64,000 nucleotides of DNA from Closterium sp. Naga37s-1. Its lineage: Eukaryota; Streptophyta; Zygnematophyceae; Desmidiales; Closteriaceae. The translations under genes were made by a program, and so were the position numbers. The DNA lies in contig CANJKZ010000952.1 of NCBI GenBank assembly GCA_947471745.1, forward strand, positions 638,001 through 702,000, written 5' to 3'. Shown piece after piece: positions 42,190 to 52,296 of the stretch. The first letter of the stretch is position 1, and the number at the start of each line of letters is the position of its first letter. The notes below the pieces were generated by a model that did no database searches, was not told where the DNA came from, and saw only the letters and a list, made by a program, of their open reading frames with translations.

Positions 42190-45100
42190 ATGGCGGGAGA
42201 CACGGACGCAGACGGATTGGCGCCAACGCTTCAGAATATCCTAGACCAGACGTCTTTAAAGTGGATCTTCGTTGGCGGGAAAGGCGGCGTTGGCAAGACC
42301 ACGTGTAGTAGCTGCTTGGCGGTGCTATTAGCGGCGGTTCGCGAGAAGGTTCTTATAATCTCCACGGACCCCGCGCACAATCTTAGCGACGCGTTTCGGC
42401 AGAAGTTCACCCGCACGCCGACTCTCGTTAATGGCTTTACGAACCTTTACGCCATGGTACAACCGCGATTCGAGTCGTCTTTGTGTTATCTATAAATCAC
42501 TTAGGGTACGTTCTCTGCCGGCGTCAAGTGGGCTGACATGAAGCTGTGAACGGTTTGGATTGGTTTGACGATGACGTGGAACTATCGGAGCTGTCGATAG
42601 CCTTGTGTCAGGAAACTTGACACAGGCCAAGAACGTACCCTTACAGTAGTTTTTGTGCCAGGGTACGGACGAGTAGCGCCCTTGCGCACAATTGGCCGCT
42701 TAGCGCCCTTGCGCACAGTTGACCTCCATTCCGCGCAGTTGGCCGCTTAGCGCCATCGCACACACGAGATACACACACAGTGTGTGCATGTGCATGTGCG
42801 AACCAATGACTACAGCTCATGGTCTTGGTAATACCAAGGTGTGCCGAGTGTGCGAGTGCTCTCAATCCTCTCCTATTCCTCAACTGTTTTTACCCTGACC
42901 GTTGATCCGTCAACAGGAGGTGGATCCGACGGTCGAGACAGACGATTTCGACCAGATGGCGGGGCAGCTGGCGCAGTCAACCGGGCTGGGCGGCGCAGGG
43001 GGGCCAGCGGGGGGGCTGAGCGGGCTGCTGGCAGGCAGCGGCATGGGGAGCATGTCGGAGCTGGCAGGCGCTATCCCTGGGATTGACGAGGCCATGAGCT
43101 TCGGCGAGATGATCAAGTAAGGGGGGGGCCGTGATAGGATCGTTTGGACCGGATCGTACCAGACCAGATCATACCAGACCAGACCAGACCAGACCAGACC
43201 AGACCAGGCCGGACCAGACCAGGCCGGACCAGAACAGACCGGACCAGACCAGACCAAACCAGACCAGACTGGACCAGACCCAACCAGACTGGACCGGACC
43301 AGACCCGACCAGACCAGACCAGTCCAGACCAGACCAGACCAGACCAGACCAGACCAGACCAGACCAGACCAGACCAAACCAGGCCAGACCAGACCAGACC
43401 AGACCAGACCAGACCAGACCAAACCTGGCCAGACCAGACCAGACCAGTCCGGACCAGACCAGACCAGGCCAGACCAGACCACACCAGACCGGACCGGACC
43501 AGGCCAGACCGGAACGGACCGGAACGGACCAGACCGGACCAGACCAGACCAGACCACACCGGACCGGACCGGACTAGGCCAGACCGGAACGGACCGGAAC
43601 AGGCCAGACCGGACCAGACCGGACCAGACCAGACCAGACCAGACCAGACCAGACCAGACCAGACCAGACCGGACCGGACCGGACCAGACCAGACCAGACC
43701 AGACCGGACCGGACCGGACCAGACCCAACCAGCATTCAACTAGGTCCCCAGGGGCCTTGTGTCCTTTGATTGATGGGCTGCTGAGTTGGCATCATTCCTT
43801 CCTTCTTCCCCTGCCCACCGCCCCATCCCTCAGGCTCGTGCAAGCAATGGACTACGGCTGCATTGTGCTTGACACAACACCCAGGAGCTTTCATTTTTGT
43901 ATGAATCAACTCTTTCCCCCATTGGCCCCGCCCCCCACCGCCCTCTCGTCCCGCAGGCTGGTGCAAACGATGGACTACAGCTGCATCGTGTTTGACACGG
44001 CCCCCACGGGCCACACCCTGCGCCTGCTGCAGTTCCCCTCCACTCTCGAGAAGGGGCTGGGCAAGCTCATGGCGCTCAAAAACAAGTTTGGCGGGATGAT
44101 GGACCAGGTGTGTAGTGCGGTGACGAGGTGTTGAGTGCGGTGATGAGACAATTTGTGCGGTGAACTGGTCTGTGATTCTGTGGCTGCTGCAGTTCCGCTC
44201 CACTCTTGAGAAGGGGCTGGGCAAGCTCATGGCGCTCAAGAGCAAGTTGGGAGGGATGATGGACCAGGTGTGACGAGGTATTCAGAGCGGTGATGAGGTC
44301 TGTGAATCTGTGGGCTGGTGTGGAGTGCGATAATGAGGTGTTTAGATGTGTGATGCTGAGGTCTTTGTGCCATGCTTGCTGCTCCCATGTATCTGTCTGT
44401 ATGCGCATGCGTGCGCATGTATGTGCGTTTCCCCGTTTTCTCCCTCCAGGTGGCGCGCATGGTGGCTGTGGGCGAGGAGCCAGGGGAGGATGTGGTGACA
44501 TTCCTGTGGTCTCATCTTGGTATCGCACTCTCTGCATGCATGTATGTGCATCCATGTATGCGTATGTGCATGCATGAATGTGCATGCATGAATGTGCGCA
44601 TGCATCCCTCTCCCCAGGTGACACGGATGATGGGGGTGGGCGAGGAGCTAGGGGAGGACGTGGTGACGTCAAAGCTGGAGAGCATGAAGAGCGTGGTGGA
44701 GAAGGTCAACATGCAGTTCAAAGACCCTGTGAGTCAACGCCAGTCAACGCCAGTCAACGCCAGTCAACATGCACCATTTGAGTCAATGCAAGTCAACACG
44801 CTGGCAAACATGCAGTTCAAATTGAAAGCCCCTGCGTGTGAACACGAGTGAATGCAAGTCAGCATGCATCAAGACCGCAGCATGGAGCAACACTGGTAAA
44901 TGCAACTCAAATCTTCCTCCCCCTGCTCTTCCTTCTCGTCCTCCTCTTCCTACTCTCCCCCCCCGGTCTGCAGCCATGTCCACATTCATGTGCGTGTGTG
45001 TGTATCCACACGAGTTCCAAATGTCTCTCTCCCTGTGTCCCCGTCCCACCAGGACGTGACCACGTTCGTGTGTGTGTGTGCATCCCCAGGCTCCTCTCTC

Positions 45101-47212
45101 TCTCTACGCGACAGAGTGCTTGGTCTGTGCGCTTGCTGCTAGCTGCTCTGAGTTTCTAGCCATCTCCCTGCCCCTGTGCCTGGGCCCCGCCAGGACATGA
45201 CCACGTTCGTGTGTGTGTGCATCCCCGAGTTCCTCTCTCTCTACGAGACAGAGCGCCTGGTTCAGGAGCTCGCTCGCTTTGAGATAGACACGCACAACAT
45301 TGTCATCAACCAAGTGCTCTTCCCGGAGGAAGGTGAGCTGCGCTGCACCTTCACAAGGGAAGATGTGAGATGATACAGTAGTCTTCAGGTAGCCTTGGTG
45401 GCAGCACGGTTTGAGATGGACACTCACGGCATTGTGATCAACCCAAGTGCTGTTCCAGGAGGAAGGTGAGATCGCTCGCCCCTCTTTTGTCAGACTGCAG
45501 CAAGAGCGGTTCAGAGCGGTTTGAGATGGACACTCACGGCATCGGGATCAACCAAGTGCTGTTCCAGGAGGAGGGTGAGATACTTTATAGATCTCAATTG
45601 CAGTTAGAGGTGGAGGGGAACTCTTGAGCTGCTTCCATAGTCACCACTAGGTCACTCAGCTGTTGCATGGGCCAATGCAACTGCAGCTTGAGGACACAGG
45701 TTTTGAGACGTCCCAAAAAAAAGGCTTTCAATGCGGTTTTCAACTCAAAACCCACTACCTCCCCCTCCTCCCCTCTCTTTCCCGCCCCCCTCCTCCTCCT
45801 GTTTATCCCACACAGCCGGGGAGTAGAAGCTGCTAGCAGCGCGGGTGAAGATGCAGCAAAAGTACTTGGATCATTTCAGCAAGCTCTATGAGGGGCGAGT
45901 TTTATGGTGGACCTTCCTACATCCCTTCCCCATTCTCCTGTCCTCCCGTTCTTTTCCTTCACTCCACGCACCAGCCGGGGAGTCGAAGCTGCTAGCAGCG
46001 CGGGTGAAGATGCAGCAGAAGTACTTGGATCAATTCAACGAGCTGTATGAGGACTTCAACATCACGCGGTTACCATTGCTGGAGGAGGAGGTGGGGGAGG
46101 GGGGGGGGGGGAGTGGGGGAAGCATGCTTTTGTCCGTGTGCATCCGCTTGTGCAAAGGGGAACGCAGGAAGTGTATGGATATGTGTGTGCGTGTGCCAGC
46201 ATGTGCTTGCATGAGTGCATTTCTGTGTGTGGGTGTGTGCACATCTGTGAGTAATCAAGCACACTCATATCTTCCATGTTTAGAACCCACAGATTGCGAT
46301 GCTTGAGATGTCTCGGAACCCACTCATCTTCCACCCATGCTGCATGCACCAGCTGCAAGGAGTGGACTCCCTAGGATCCCATCGCAAGCAACTCCTCACG
46401 TTTTGATATGTCTCAAAAGCTCTGAGACAGTCAGAACAAAATTCTGAGACGTGTGAGAGCTGCGAGGAGTGGACTCCCGTGAATTCCTCTGCACGCAGCA
46501 CCTCCTCACGCCATGCGTTGCGTCTCCCACCTAACCGCATACCTTTCAACGTTTCCGTACTCCTCACCATCTCACCTCACCTCACCTCACCTCACCTCAC
46601 CTCACCTCACCTCACCTCACCTCACCTCACCACACCACACCTCACCTCACCTCACCTCACCTCACCTCACCTCACCTCACCTCACCTCACCTCACCACAC
46701 CACACCTCACCTCACCTCACCTCACCTCACCTCACCTCACCTCACCTCACCTCACCTCACCTCACCACACCTCACCTCACCTCACCTCACCTCACCACAC
46801 CTCACCTCACCTTTCCTCACCTCACCTCACCTCACCTCACCTCACCTCACCTCACCTCACCTCACCTCACCTCACCTCACCTCACCTCACCACACCTCAC
46901 CTCTCCTCACCTCACCTCACCTCACCTCACCTCACCTCACCTCACCTCACCTCACCTCACCTCACCTCACCACACCTCACTCACCTCACCGCACCGCACC
47001 TCACCTCACCTCACCTCACCTCACCTCATCCCCACCAGGTGCGAGGAGTGGACGCCCTCAAATCTTTTGGGAAACACCTCATCACACCTTACGTTCCTCG
47101 GCCGGTGCCACCTGTCGCAACACGATTGGTGGAGCTGGAGCAAGAGGTGAAGGAGCTTCGACAGAAGCTAGAGGAGACACAGAAGGAGCTCGCCAAGTAT
47201 AAGACCTCGTGA
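42190..47212 (+). CDS. GET3: GET3 ATPase (tail-anchored protein targeting factor), seven exons
   Basis: Exons 42190-42456, 42917-43116, 43957-44107, 44618-44728, 45194-45332, 45975-46090 and 47039-47212 join in frame to 385 residues. Walker A ([10 protein letters not shown]) is at 29-38, switch [11 protein letters not shown] at 60-69 and switch [10 protein letters not shown] at 169-176. The Met/Gly-rich client-binding segment ([10 protein letters not shown] to [10 protein letters not shown]) is in exon 2. The usual INQVLF and [12 protein letters not shown] blocks follow. The CxxC zinc motif of animal and yeast GET3 is absent ([15 protein letters not shown]), as in plant cytosolic GET3a, and the protein ends in a plant-type coiled coil. 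No transit peptide is seen, so it is cytosolic. It would receive tail-anchored proteins and hand them to the ER receptor. All splice junctions are GT-AG and no lesions are seen. Confidence 0.93.
43146..43733. repeat. Pentanucleotide array (GACCA)n in GET3 intron 2
   Basis: About 590 bases of GACCA with GGACC, GACCG and AACCA variants. It begins 30 bases past the exon 2 donor. The open frames through it on both strands are by-products of a 5-base period without stops. Confidence 0.97.
43834..43890 (+). repeat. Ghost acceptor half of GET3 exon 3
   Basis: After CCCTCAG it reads GCTCGTGCAAGCAATGGACT, coding [16 protein letters not shown]. The real exon 3 at 43957 reads [16 protein letters not shown]. 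The copy diverges after this and lies 123 bases upstream. Confidence 0.85.
44183..44267 (+). repeat. Ghost donor half of GET3 exon 3
   Basis: Reads [20 protein letters not shown], followed by MDQ and a GTGTGACG donor. The real exon ends [20 protein letters not shown], then MDQ and GTGTGTAG at 44107. It lies downstream of the real exon. Confidence 0.88.
44450..44501 (+). repeat. Ghost acceptor half of GET3 exon 4
   Basis: After TCCCTCCAG it reads [17 protein letters not shown]. The real exon at 44618 reads [17 protein letters not shown]. It is upstream by 168 bases. The ghost keeps an open frame to its end. Confidence 0.88.
45053..45140 (+). repeat. Ghost acceptor half of GET3 exon 5
   Basis: After CCCACCAG it reads DVTTFVCVC, then diverges, although nucleotides such as CTCTCTCTACG, GACAGAG and CTTGGT still follow the real exon at 45194 ([20 protein letters not shown]). 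Confidence 0.82.
45408..45575 (+). repeat. Two ghost donor halves of GET3 exon 5
   Basis: Copies at 45408-45466 and 45516-45575 read [12 protein letters not shown] (then shifted by one base) and [20 protein letters not shown]. Each ends in a GGTGAGAT donor like the real GGTGAGCT after [19 protein letters not shown] at 45332. Both lie downstream. Confidence 0.88.
45816..45894 (+). repeat. Ghost acceptor half of GET3 exon 6
   Basis: After CACACAG it carries CCGGGGAGTAGAAGCTGC; the real exon at 45975 has CCGGGGAGTCGAAGCTGC. It continues [20 protein letters not shown], where the real exon has DQFNELY. The in-frame TAG would end any protein that used this copy. Confidence 0.88.
46349..46520 (+). 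repeat. Two ghost acceptor halves of GET3 exon 7
   Basis: At 46351 CACCAG is followed by [16 protein letters not shown], and at about 46464 a second copy reads LRGVDSREF and then drifts. The real exon at 47039 reads [17 protein letters not shown]. Both lie upstream, and the CTCAC array lies between them and the real exon. Confidence 0.75.
46569..47028. repeat. Pentanucleotide array (CTCAC)n in GET3 intron 6
   Basis: About 460 bases of CTCAC with scattered CACAC, CTTTC and CTCTC units. It ends ten bases before the exon 7 acceptor (TCATCCCCACCAG), so it also forms the pyrimidine-rich stretch of that splice site. CTCAC fits the YTNAY branch-point pattern, which makes the array a series of possible branch points. 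Confidence 0.97.
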
Positions 47213-47687
47213 CTTCAAACCTAAAGAACACAGTGCTTTGTACAGATGGAGCTCGGCCAGTATAAGACCTCATAACTGAAAGAATCAAAGAAAAACACGG
47301 TGTTTGTGCCAAGTACAAGGGCTCATGAGCTGATGGTGATATGAGCTGATGGTGATATGAGCTGATGGTGATATGAGCTGATGTTAATATGAGCTGATGG
47401 TAATATGAGCTGATGGTGTTGGGAATGAGGCTCCTTGAAATCTACCGTAAGTGAGCATGCTTGGGGTGAAGGAGCTTCGGCAGGAGTTAGCTTCACGAGG
47501 GAGCTAGCAACGTGCAAGCGTATCACAAGCTGCTTCACAAAGGAGCTAGCAATGTGCAAGCGTGTCACAAGCTGATGACATTAAGGATTCAAGATGAAAA
47601 TTCTGGATTCACGAACCACGATTAAGGCACATTCATACCTCAAACATGCGAGTGACAGGTTGACATGCCTCATATACCCCATGGGAT
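47213..47687 (+). repeat. GET3 downstream region with repeated copies of the gene's last codons
   Basis: After the stop, GAGCTCGGCCAGTATAAGACCTCATAA (47251-47277) and GCCAAGTACAAGGGCTCATGA (about 47308-47328) copy the final coding bases GAGCTCGCCAAGTATAAGACCTCGTGA. Farther on, GGTGAAGGAGCTTCGGCAG (about 47465) and two GGAGCTAGCAA-GTGCAAGCGT copies (about 47500-47565) resemble the coiled-coil codons. A 16-base tandem repeat, ATGAGCTGATGGTGAT, fills 47325-47416. No separate gene is seen. Confidence 0.7.
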
Positions 47688-48392
47688 CAGGGCCCAAAAG
47701 TGCTTTAGGCCCACCCTGACAAATCAGGGTTCCAGCCCCTCTTTACCCTGACCCGTAGGGTAAAATTTTCCGTACCCTGTTTGCAGCAGGGTAAATCTTA
47801 GCTTTGGGCAGGGTAGACTGATTTGAGCAGGGTATTTCTACACATACCGTAGCCTGTTTTCAATGCTACTTTGTCTGTTAAGTAATTTCTTCGGTACTAA
47901 TAAAGTAGCACAGCATGGCTGGTACAGCAGCACTGCGAGTGCAATTTGATGCGTAGGACAGCAAGAAGCTGTCCTTGACGCGCAACTCTGCTCAGCTGGC
48001 AGTGGGCGTGGCGTGGTTTGGCTCGATGCAGGGGTGCGTTGGCAGTCCAGTGGGTAAGACAACCAATAAGGCCACATGGCGTGCCGCCGACAACATTACA
48101 CGGTTTTCCGCCTGTGGTCACCAGCGACAACGGTGGCAGTGTGAGAGTGGTACATTTTGTCACCACGCGGAGTATGGGCTGATCCGCGCTAAAAAACTTT
48201 CGGTAACTGGGTAATCTACACACAACCCTGATTCTGTCAGGCTAACCATAAATCCAATCAGTGTAAAAAAATACAAACATTTTTTTCGGTAAGGGTAAGA
48301 ATCTAGGAAGCCTGATTTAGAAAGGGTAACTCTGAAAAAGCGGCCGGCCCCCAGGGTAATCAGGGCATTTTACCCTGATATTTTGGGCCCTG
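47688..48392. mobile_element. Non-autonomous hAT-like DNA transposon
   Basis: Ends are the perfect 12-base inverted repeats CAGGGCCCAAAA and TTTTGGGCCCTG, and the element is flanked by the exact 8-base duplication CATGGGAT (47680-47687 and 48393-48400). CAGGG ends and 8-base target copies are typical of hAT elements. At 705 bases it is too short for a transposase, and none is recognisable. Many TTACCCTG/CAGGGTAA motifs in both orientations lie inside, more of them toward the ends. Confidence 0.85.
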
Positions 48393-48478
48393 CATGGGAT
48401 GCACTAATACCGTAACCTGTATGCATGTGTGTGCATGTGGAGGTCAGCTGTTGCCACTGGTCCTTCCCATGTGGAGAG

Positions 48479-49113
48479 TGTCCAGAGAACTGTGCAGGAA
48501 TGATGAATGACTAGCAACAGGGAGATACATGTATGAAATTCTAACTGGGGTTGTACTCTATACTAAGCACCTCACTGTAGCCTAGCAGAACTAAGAACAT
48601 ACAAATATGTTTTGACACACCCCCCTAGGCAAAGTGAGGGATAGCCAACACAACAAACGAGCACAAGACCAGTCAGGCAAGAGAACAAAGCAATGCAAAG
48701 CCCAGGGTGGATCTCAAGGTCACCACTCATTCTGAGCACAAACAAGCGGCCACAAGGCCAGTTCACATGCAGAATTATAATAGCAAGGCAGCACACTGAT
48801 CACAACCTAGCAAGAGTATACATGCAGGTATAAATATAGATATAAGTGTACAACAAGTGCAGTGAGGCAGAACGGGCAGAAGTCCAAGAGCAGTGCAAAA
48901 ACGCGCTGGGCAGGTTCGAGCGGATCGATTTGGTGGGCCCTAGAAAATCTAACCGTGTTCCTGATCTGAAACCATGTCGAGAGAACTGTGCAGGAATGAT
49001 GAATGACTAGCAACAGGGAGATACAAGTATGAATCCCTAACTGGGGTTGTACTCTATACTGAGCACCTCACTGTAGCCTAGCAGAACTAAGAACATACAA
49101 ATATGTTTTGACA
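48479..49113 (-). mobile_element. Miniature copia derivative F (TRIM-like), 635 bases
   Basis: Two 139-base LTRs (48479-48617 and 48975-49113) differ at about six positions and enclose only 357 bases. Next to the left LTR is the purine tract complement CACCCCCCTAGG and the conserved 3' block. Next to the right LTR are the primer site (minus-strand TGGTTTCAGATCAGGAAC) and the GGTGGGCCCTAGA leader motif. No coding sequence remains. Flanks are GAGAG and GAGAC, an imperfect target duplication. It must have moved with proteins from a relative. Confidence 0.85.
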
Positions 49114-49806
49114 GAGACCTCGTTTTTGCAACTTCCAGCCTACACAAACAAATACTGTGCAGTTATGTACTGCATGTACAACAGTAATTAAGGCGCACAC
49201 GTATGTGACATAGGGTTTGTATCCGATCATGTGGAGCGCTCCTGTTTTTGCCTGTTCCAGCTGATGCTAACAAGCTATGGAGCAGCTATAAGTGATTCAG
49301 GGGCATGCACTCGTGCATCCACCCAGTGCTCATTTGAGGCGTCTCAAAAGCTGATGCGACAAAGCAGCGTGCCTGTTGGGGTAAAGAGTTGCAATGTTCG
49401 CGGTTCGATCCACCGGAAATCACAACCAATTAAAGCCGGCGGCCCAAATTGTTCATGCTTTTAAAAGTTGACCAGAGGGAGTTTTTCTGGTGTGGGCTTT
49501 GGCGAGAGTTTCCGATTTCGTCTAGGTTCGTTTTTTTCGCGAGACCCAGCCAACCCTCGGTTTTCCCCCTGGTGAGTGAATCTGTCTTCGGAAGTCCCAA
49601 ATTGCAAGTGCGTGACTTTCAAAAGCTTGGACACTCAACTTCGTCAAGTTTTAAAAACTTGACCCTCGCGGCCCGCAATTTGGGACGCGGGCTTTAAGCG
49701 TCAAAACCATTTAGTCTAGCACAAATACAGTCCGGCTACTCGTTCGTCTCCTTGCATACATCTTTAGCAACCAAAAGCTGGAACGGTTCTAGTTCTGCTC
49801 TACAAC
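49114..49806. other. Intergenic DNA between element F and the Harbinger-like relic
   Basis: No gene is supported. Short inverted similarities (CCCAAATTG near 49445 and CAATTTGGG near 49675, with TTTTAAAA/AAGTTTTAAAAACTTG between) might mark an end of the neighbouring DNA transposon, but I cannot define its termini. A box-B-like GGTTCGATCC at 49402-49411 stands alone. Confidence 0.35.
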
Positions 49807-50985
49807 ATGACCGAGGTGCCTTTCCTCCTGCGACTTTTAATAGTGTGGCATGCTTTCTACTACAACACCTTTTTAGACTGCGCGACCAAAGCGTTTATTC
49901 AACTGCTCGAGCAAATAGAAACCACGCATGAAGACGAGAATAGTGGGGAATCGCGGAGTGCCGTCCGTGCACGGAATCGTCGTTTACGGCAACATAGGCT
50001 TGGCATATGGGAGGACGAAATGGCGTCGATGACATAAGAGACGTTTATGGACCTTTTTTTGGATAAACCGTGCCATATTAGAACACATATGCGACGGAAT
50101 GCAACATATTTTAGAACCAGTGATTCAGCGACACGCCCTGCCAATTAACGTCGCCGTTTTAGTGCCTATAAAGTATTTTGCGAGCGCAATGGCTTACATC
50201 GACCTCGCGTTTTGGTTCGGTGTTCCCAAGACGCTTTGCGATCGGCTAGTAGACATTTCCTTACAGAATTTCCTGCTCGTCTTCAAGTCAGCGTGGGTAC
50301 GGTTTCCTACGCAAGAAAAACTGCATGTTATGGCCGAAGAGTTTAAAAGCATAAAGGGCATCCCTGCCGTTTGGGAGCAATTGACGACACTCACATACAA
50401 ATTAGGGGCATGGATGCTCATCGATCAGAATACTATACCCGTAAATCTCAGTACGCAGTGCAACTACAGATCACATGTGACGCCAAAGGAAACATTTGGG
50501 ACTATCTCATCGGGTTCTCAGGCACTGCACACGACCAGCGCGTGTTCGTCCAATCTAGCCTCTACGAGCGTCTAGAAAAAGGGGACATTGCACCGTACCA
50601 GCTGGTAGGCGATGCTGCTTACCCCCTTCGTGAGTACTGCCTCACTCCCTTACACGCCCCAACTGGCCGCCTCATGCTCGAGTGGGAGCAGACTTTTAAC
50701 TATTGCCAATCCGCCACCCGCATGTCGGTAGAGCGCACCATTGGGCAGTTCAAGGGTCGGTACCGGCTATTCGCCGGCCGACACGACTGTGCGCTATGGC
50801 GTGTTCTAGCCGGGGCCAGTTGTGTCGTGATCCTGCATAACATGGGGTTAAAGATGGCAGGATCGCGGATGAAAAACCCGAACAATAAATGGGCAGTCAT
50901 AGCCCTCAACCGCGACCCGTGGTGGACGAGAGGGGAGCTGGCAGAGTTCAACTGGAGCACATGTGTGAACACGTCGCCAACATGA
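49807..50985 (+). pseudogene. PIF/Harbinger-type DDE transposase, broken
   Basis: Three frames together make a Harbinger transposase: 49807-50037 (N-terminal part), about 50099-50385 (INVAVLVPIKYFASAMAYID, FWFGVPKTLCDRLVD and ahead, KGIPAVW) and 50371-50985. The last is an open frame of 204 codons with the catalytic blocks IDDTHIQI, GDAAYPLREY and SVERTIGQFKGRYRLF. Frame changes near 50035-50100 and 50385 and a stop at 50035-50037 separate the parts. It would cut and paste its element together with the Myb-like protein encoded convergently at 51018-52296. Confidence 0.85.
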
Positions 50986-51017
50986 TTGAAAGAGCGTCGA
51001 AAAAGGCTCGGTGAGGT

Positions 51018-52296
51018 CCTACACGACGCCTACCTTAAGCGTCTTCGTCACGGCGCCACTCCTCCACCCCATCACTGAGTGTGTGGTCGTCGCTGCCGCT
51101 GCGGTCGGCCGGCCATCCATCGTCAGCGCCGCCTCGTGATCCCGAGAAGTGAAGGGGACGGCTAGTCTGCGACTGCTGGCTAGCCATCCATTCGCGGATG
51201 ACTCCGGTGATCTGTGCGACGCCCTCACTTGAGCACTGCTTGAGAGTGTCCGCCATTAGTTATGCCGCGACCATAGTAGCTGTCTCGTTGATTCGGCGAC
51301 GTGCAGAAGATGGGGTGCTACGCACTGCGGCAATGGGTGTGGTGGGAACAAGTGTAGGGAATGTTAGTAGAAGCTCGACTGTATATCGTGATCACAATGT
51401 TATCCTAGCTGGAATGTGATGTTTCTAAACTAATAAGATAATGTAAACGGCTGGTCATGCGCTCACACGAGTGGAAACTACATCAATACAACTTCAAACA
51501 AATACTCACACGTGGGTGCCGTAGCATCGGACTTCGATGGTGTGCAGATCTTCACGTTCGGGTCCACGTTGACCTCAACTGCACCGCCGCCATCCAGCGT
51601 GTGAGGCTCCGCTGCAGCTGTATCCTTGTAAAACAGCACCATCCACTCCCACCATGGCGGTTTTATCACCGTCCCCCCATCAGATGCAGAGTCACCCTTG
51701 GCGATCTGCCTCCACAACGCCTTAAGGCGCTTCCATTGGTTGGTGCACGCGAGTGCATTCCTACTCCAGTCAGGATGTTGTAGCTTGATGTGCTCAATGA
51801 GCCTAAGCCAATACTGCGACCCCCCCTTGCCCGTCATTTGGTGGAGCTCATCCTTCGTGAACCACCGCGCGGCCACGAGTATGGTCGACTCCTTTGGTGA
51901 CCATTCTGGCCGCGCACCTTTCGGCGGGCTTAACGACGCTCCTCCCCGCGACACCGATTGTTCAACGTCCTTACCGTTTCGCTTGTTGTTTGCGCGAGGG
52001 ATTGCGCCGCTTTTCCCGCGGCTAACGGTCGGCGCAGAGGCAGGCTCCTCGATTGGGCCATTGTACTGCGCATCTCCATGCCAGGCCGCCACAGGGTCGT
52101 CACCGTCAGACCCTCCGTCATCATCTTCGTCATCAGAGTCTTTACCTTGTTCCTCTTCGTCAGTATCGTAGTCAGGTGAGACATGAGCACGACTGAATTG
52201 AGGTGTGACTGTTGATCGCGAGGGCGTTTCTACGGTTGACTGCACATTACGGAGCGGCCTTGACGTAGGTCTACCTGCAGCTAGTTCTGCAGTCAT
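51018..52296 (-). pseudogene. Myb/SANT-like (trihelix) DNA-binding protein of the Harbinger-like element
   Basis: The main frame, 52296-51478, is open for 272 codons. An acidic stretch (DYDTDEEEQGKDSDDEDDDG) lies at about 42-62, and a trihelix Myb-like domain at about 130-225 with WSPKESTILVAARW, KGGSQYWLRLIEHIK, ACTNQWKRLKALWRQI and WWEWMVLFY. A GTGAGT donor near 51510 suggests a second exon; 51240-51018 (MADTLKQCSSEGVAQITGVI) looks like its C-terminal end. An in-frame TAA just before it, at about 51258, makes this doubtful. Such proteins help bring Harbinger transposase to the element ends. Confidence 0.75.

Noticed and set aside
43131-43743. Long open frames on both strands encoding repeats of RPDQT or WSGLV
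   Set aside because: They are produced by the stop-free (GACCA)n array in a GET3 intron and have no start context or domain.
46479-47202. Open frames encoding repeats of LTSPH
   Set aside because: They are by-products of the (CTCAC)n array; the only real coding here is GET3 exon 7 in its own frame.
47838-48223. hAT transposase or BED-finger remnant inside the miniature element
   Set aside because: No recognisable motif in any frame.
49380-49430. Possible tRNA gene (GGTTCGATCC box B)
   Set aside because: No matching box A at the right distance and no T-stem or acceptor pairing could be formed.
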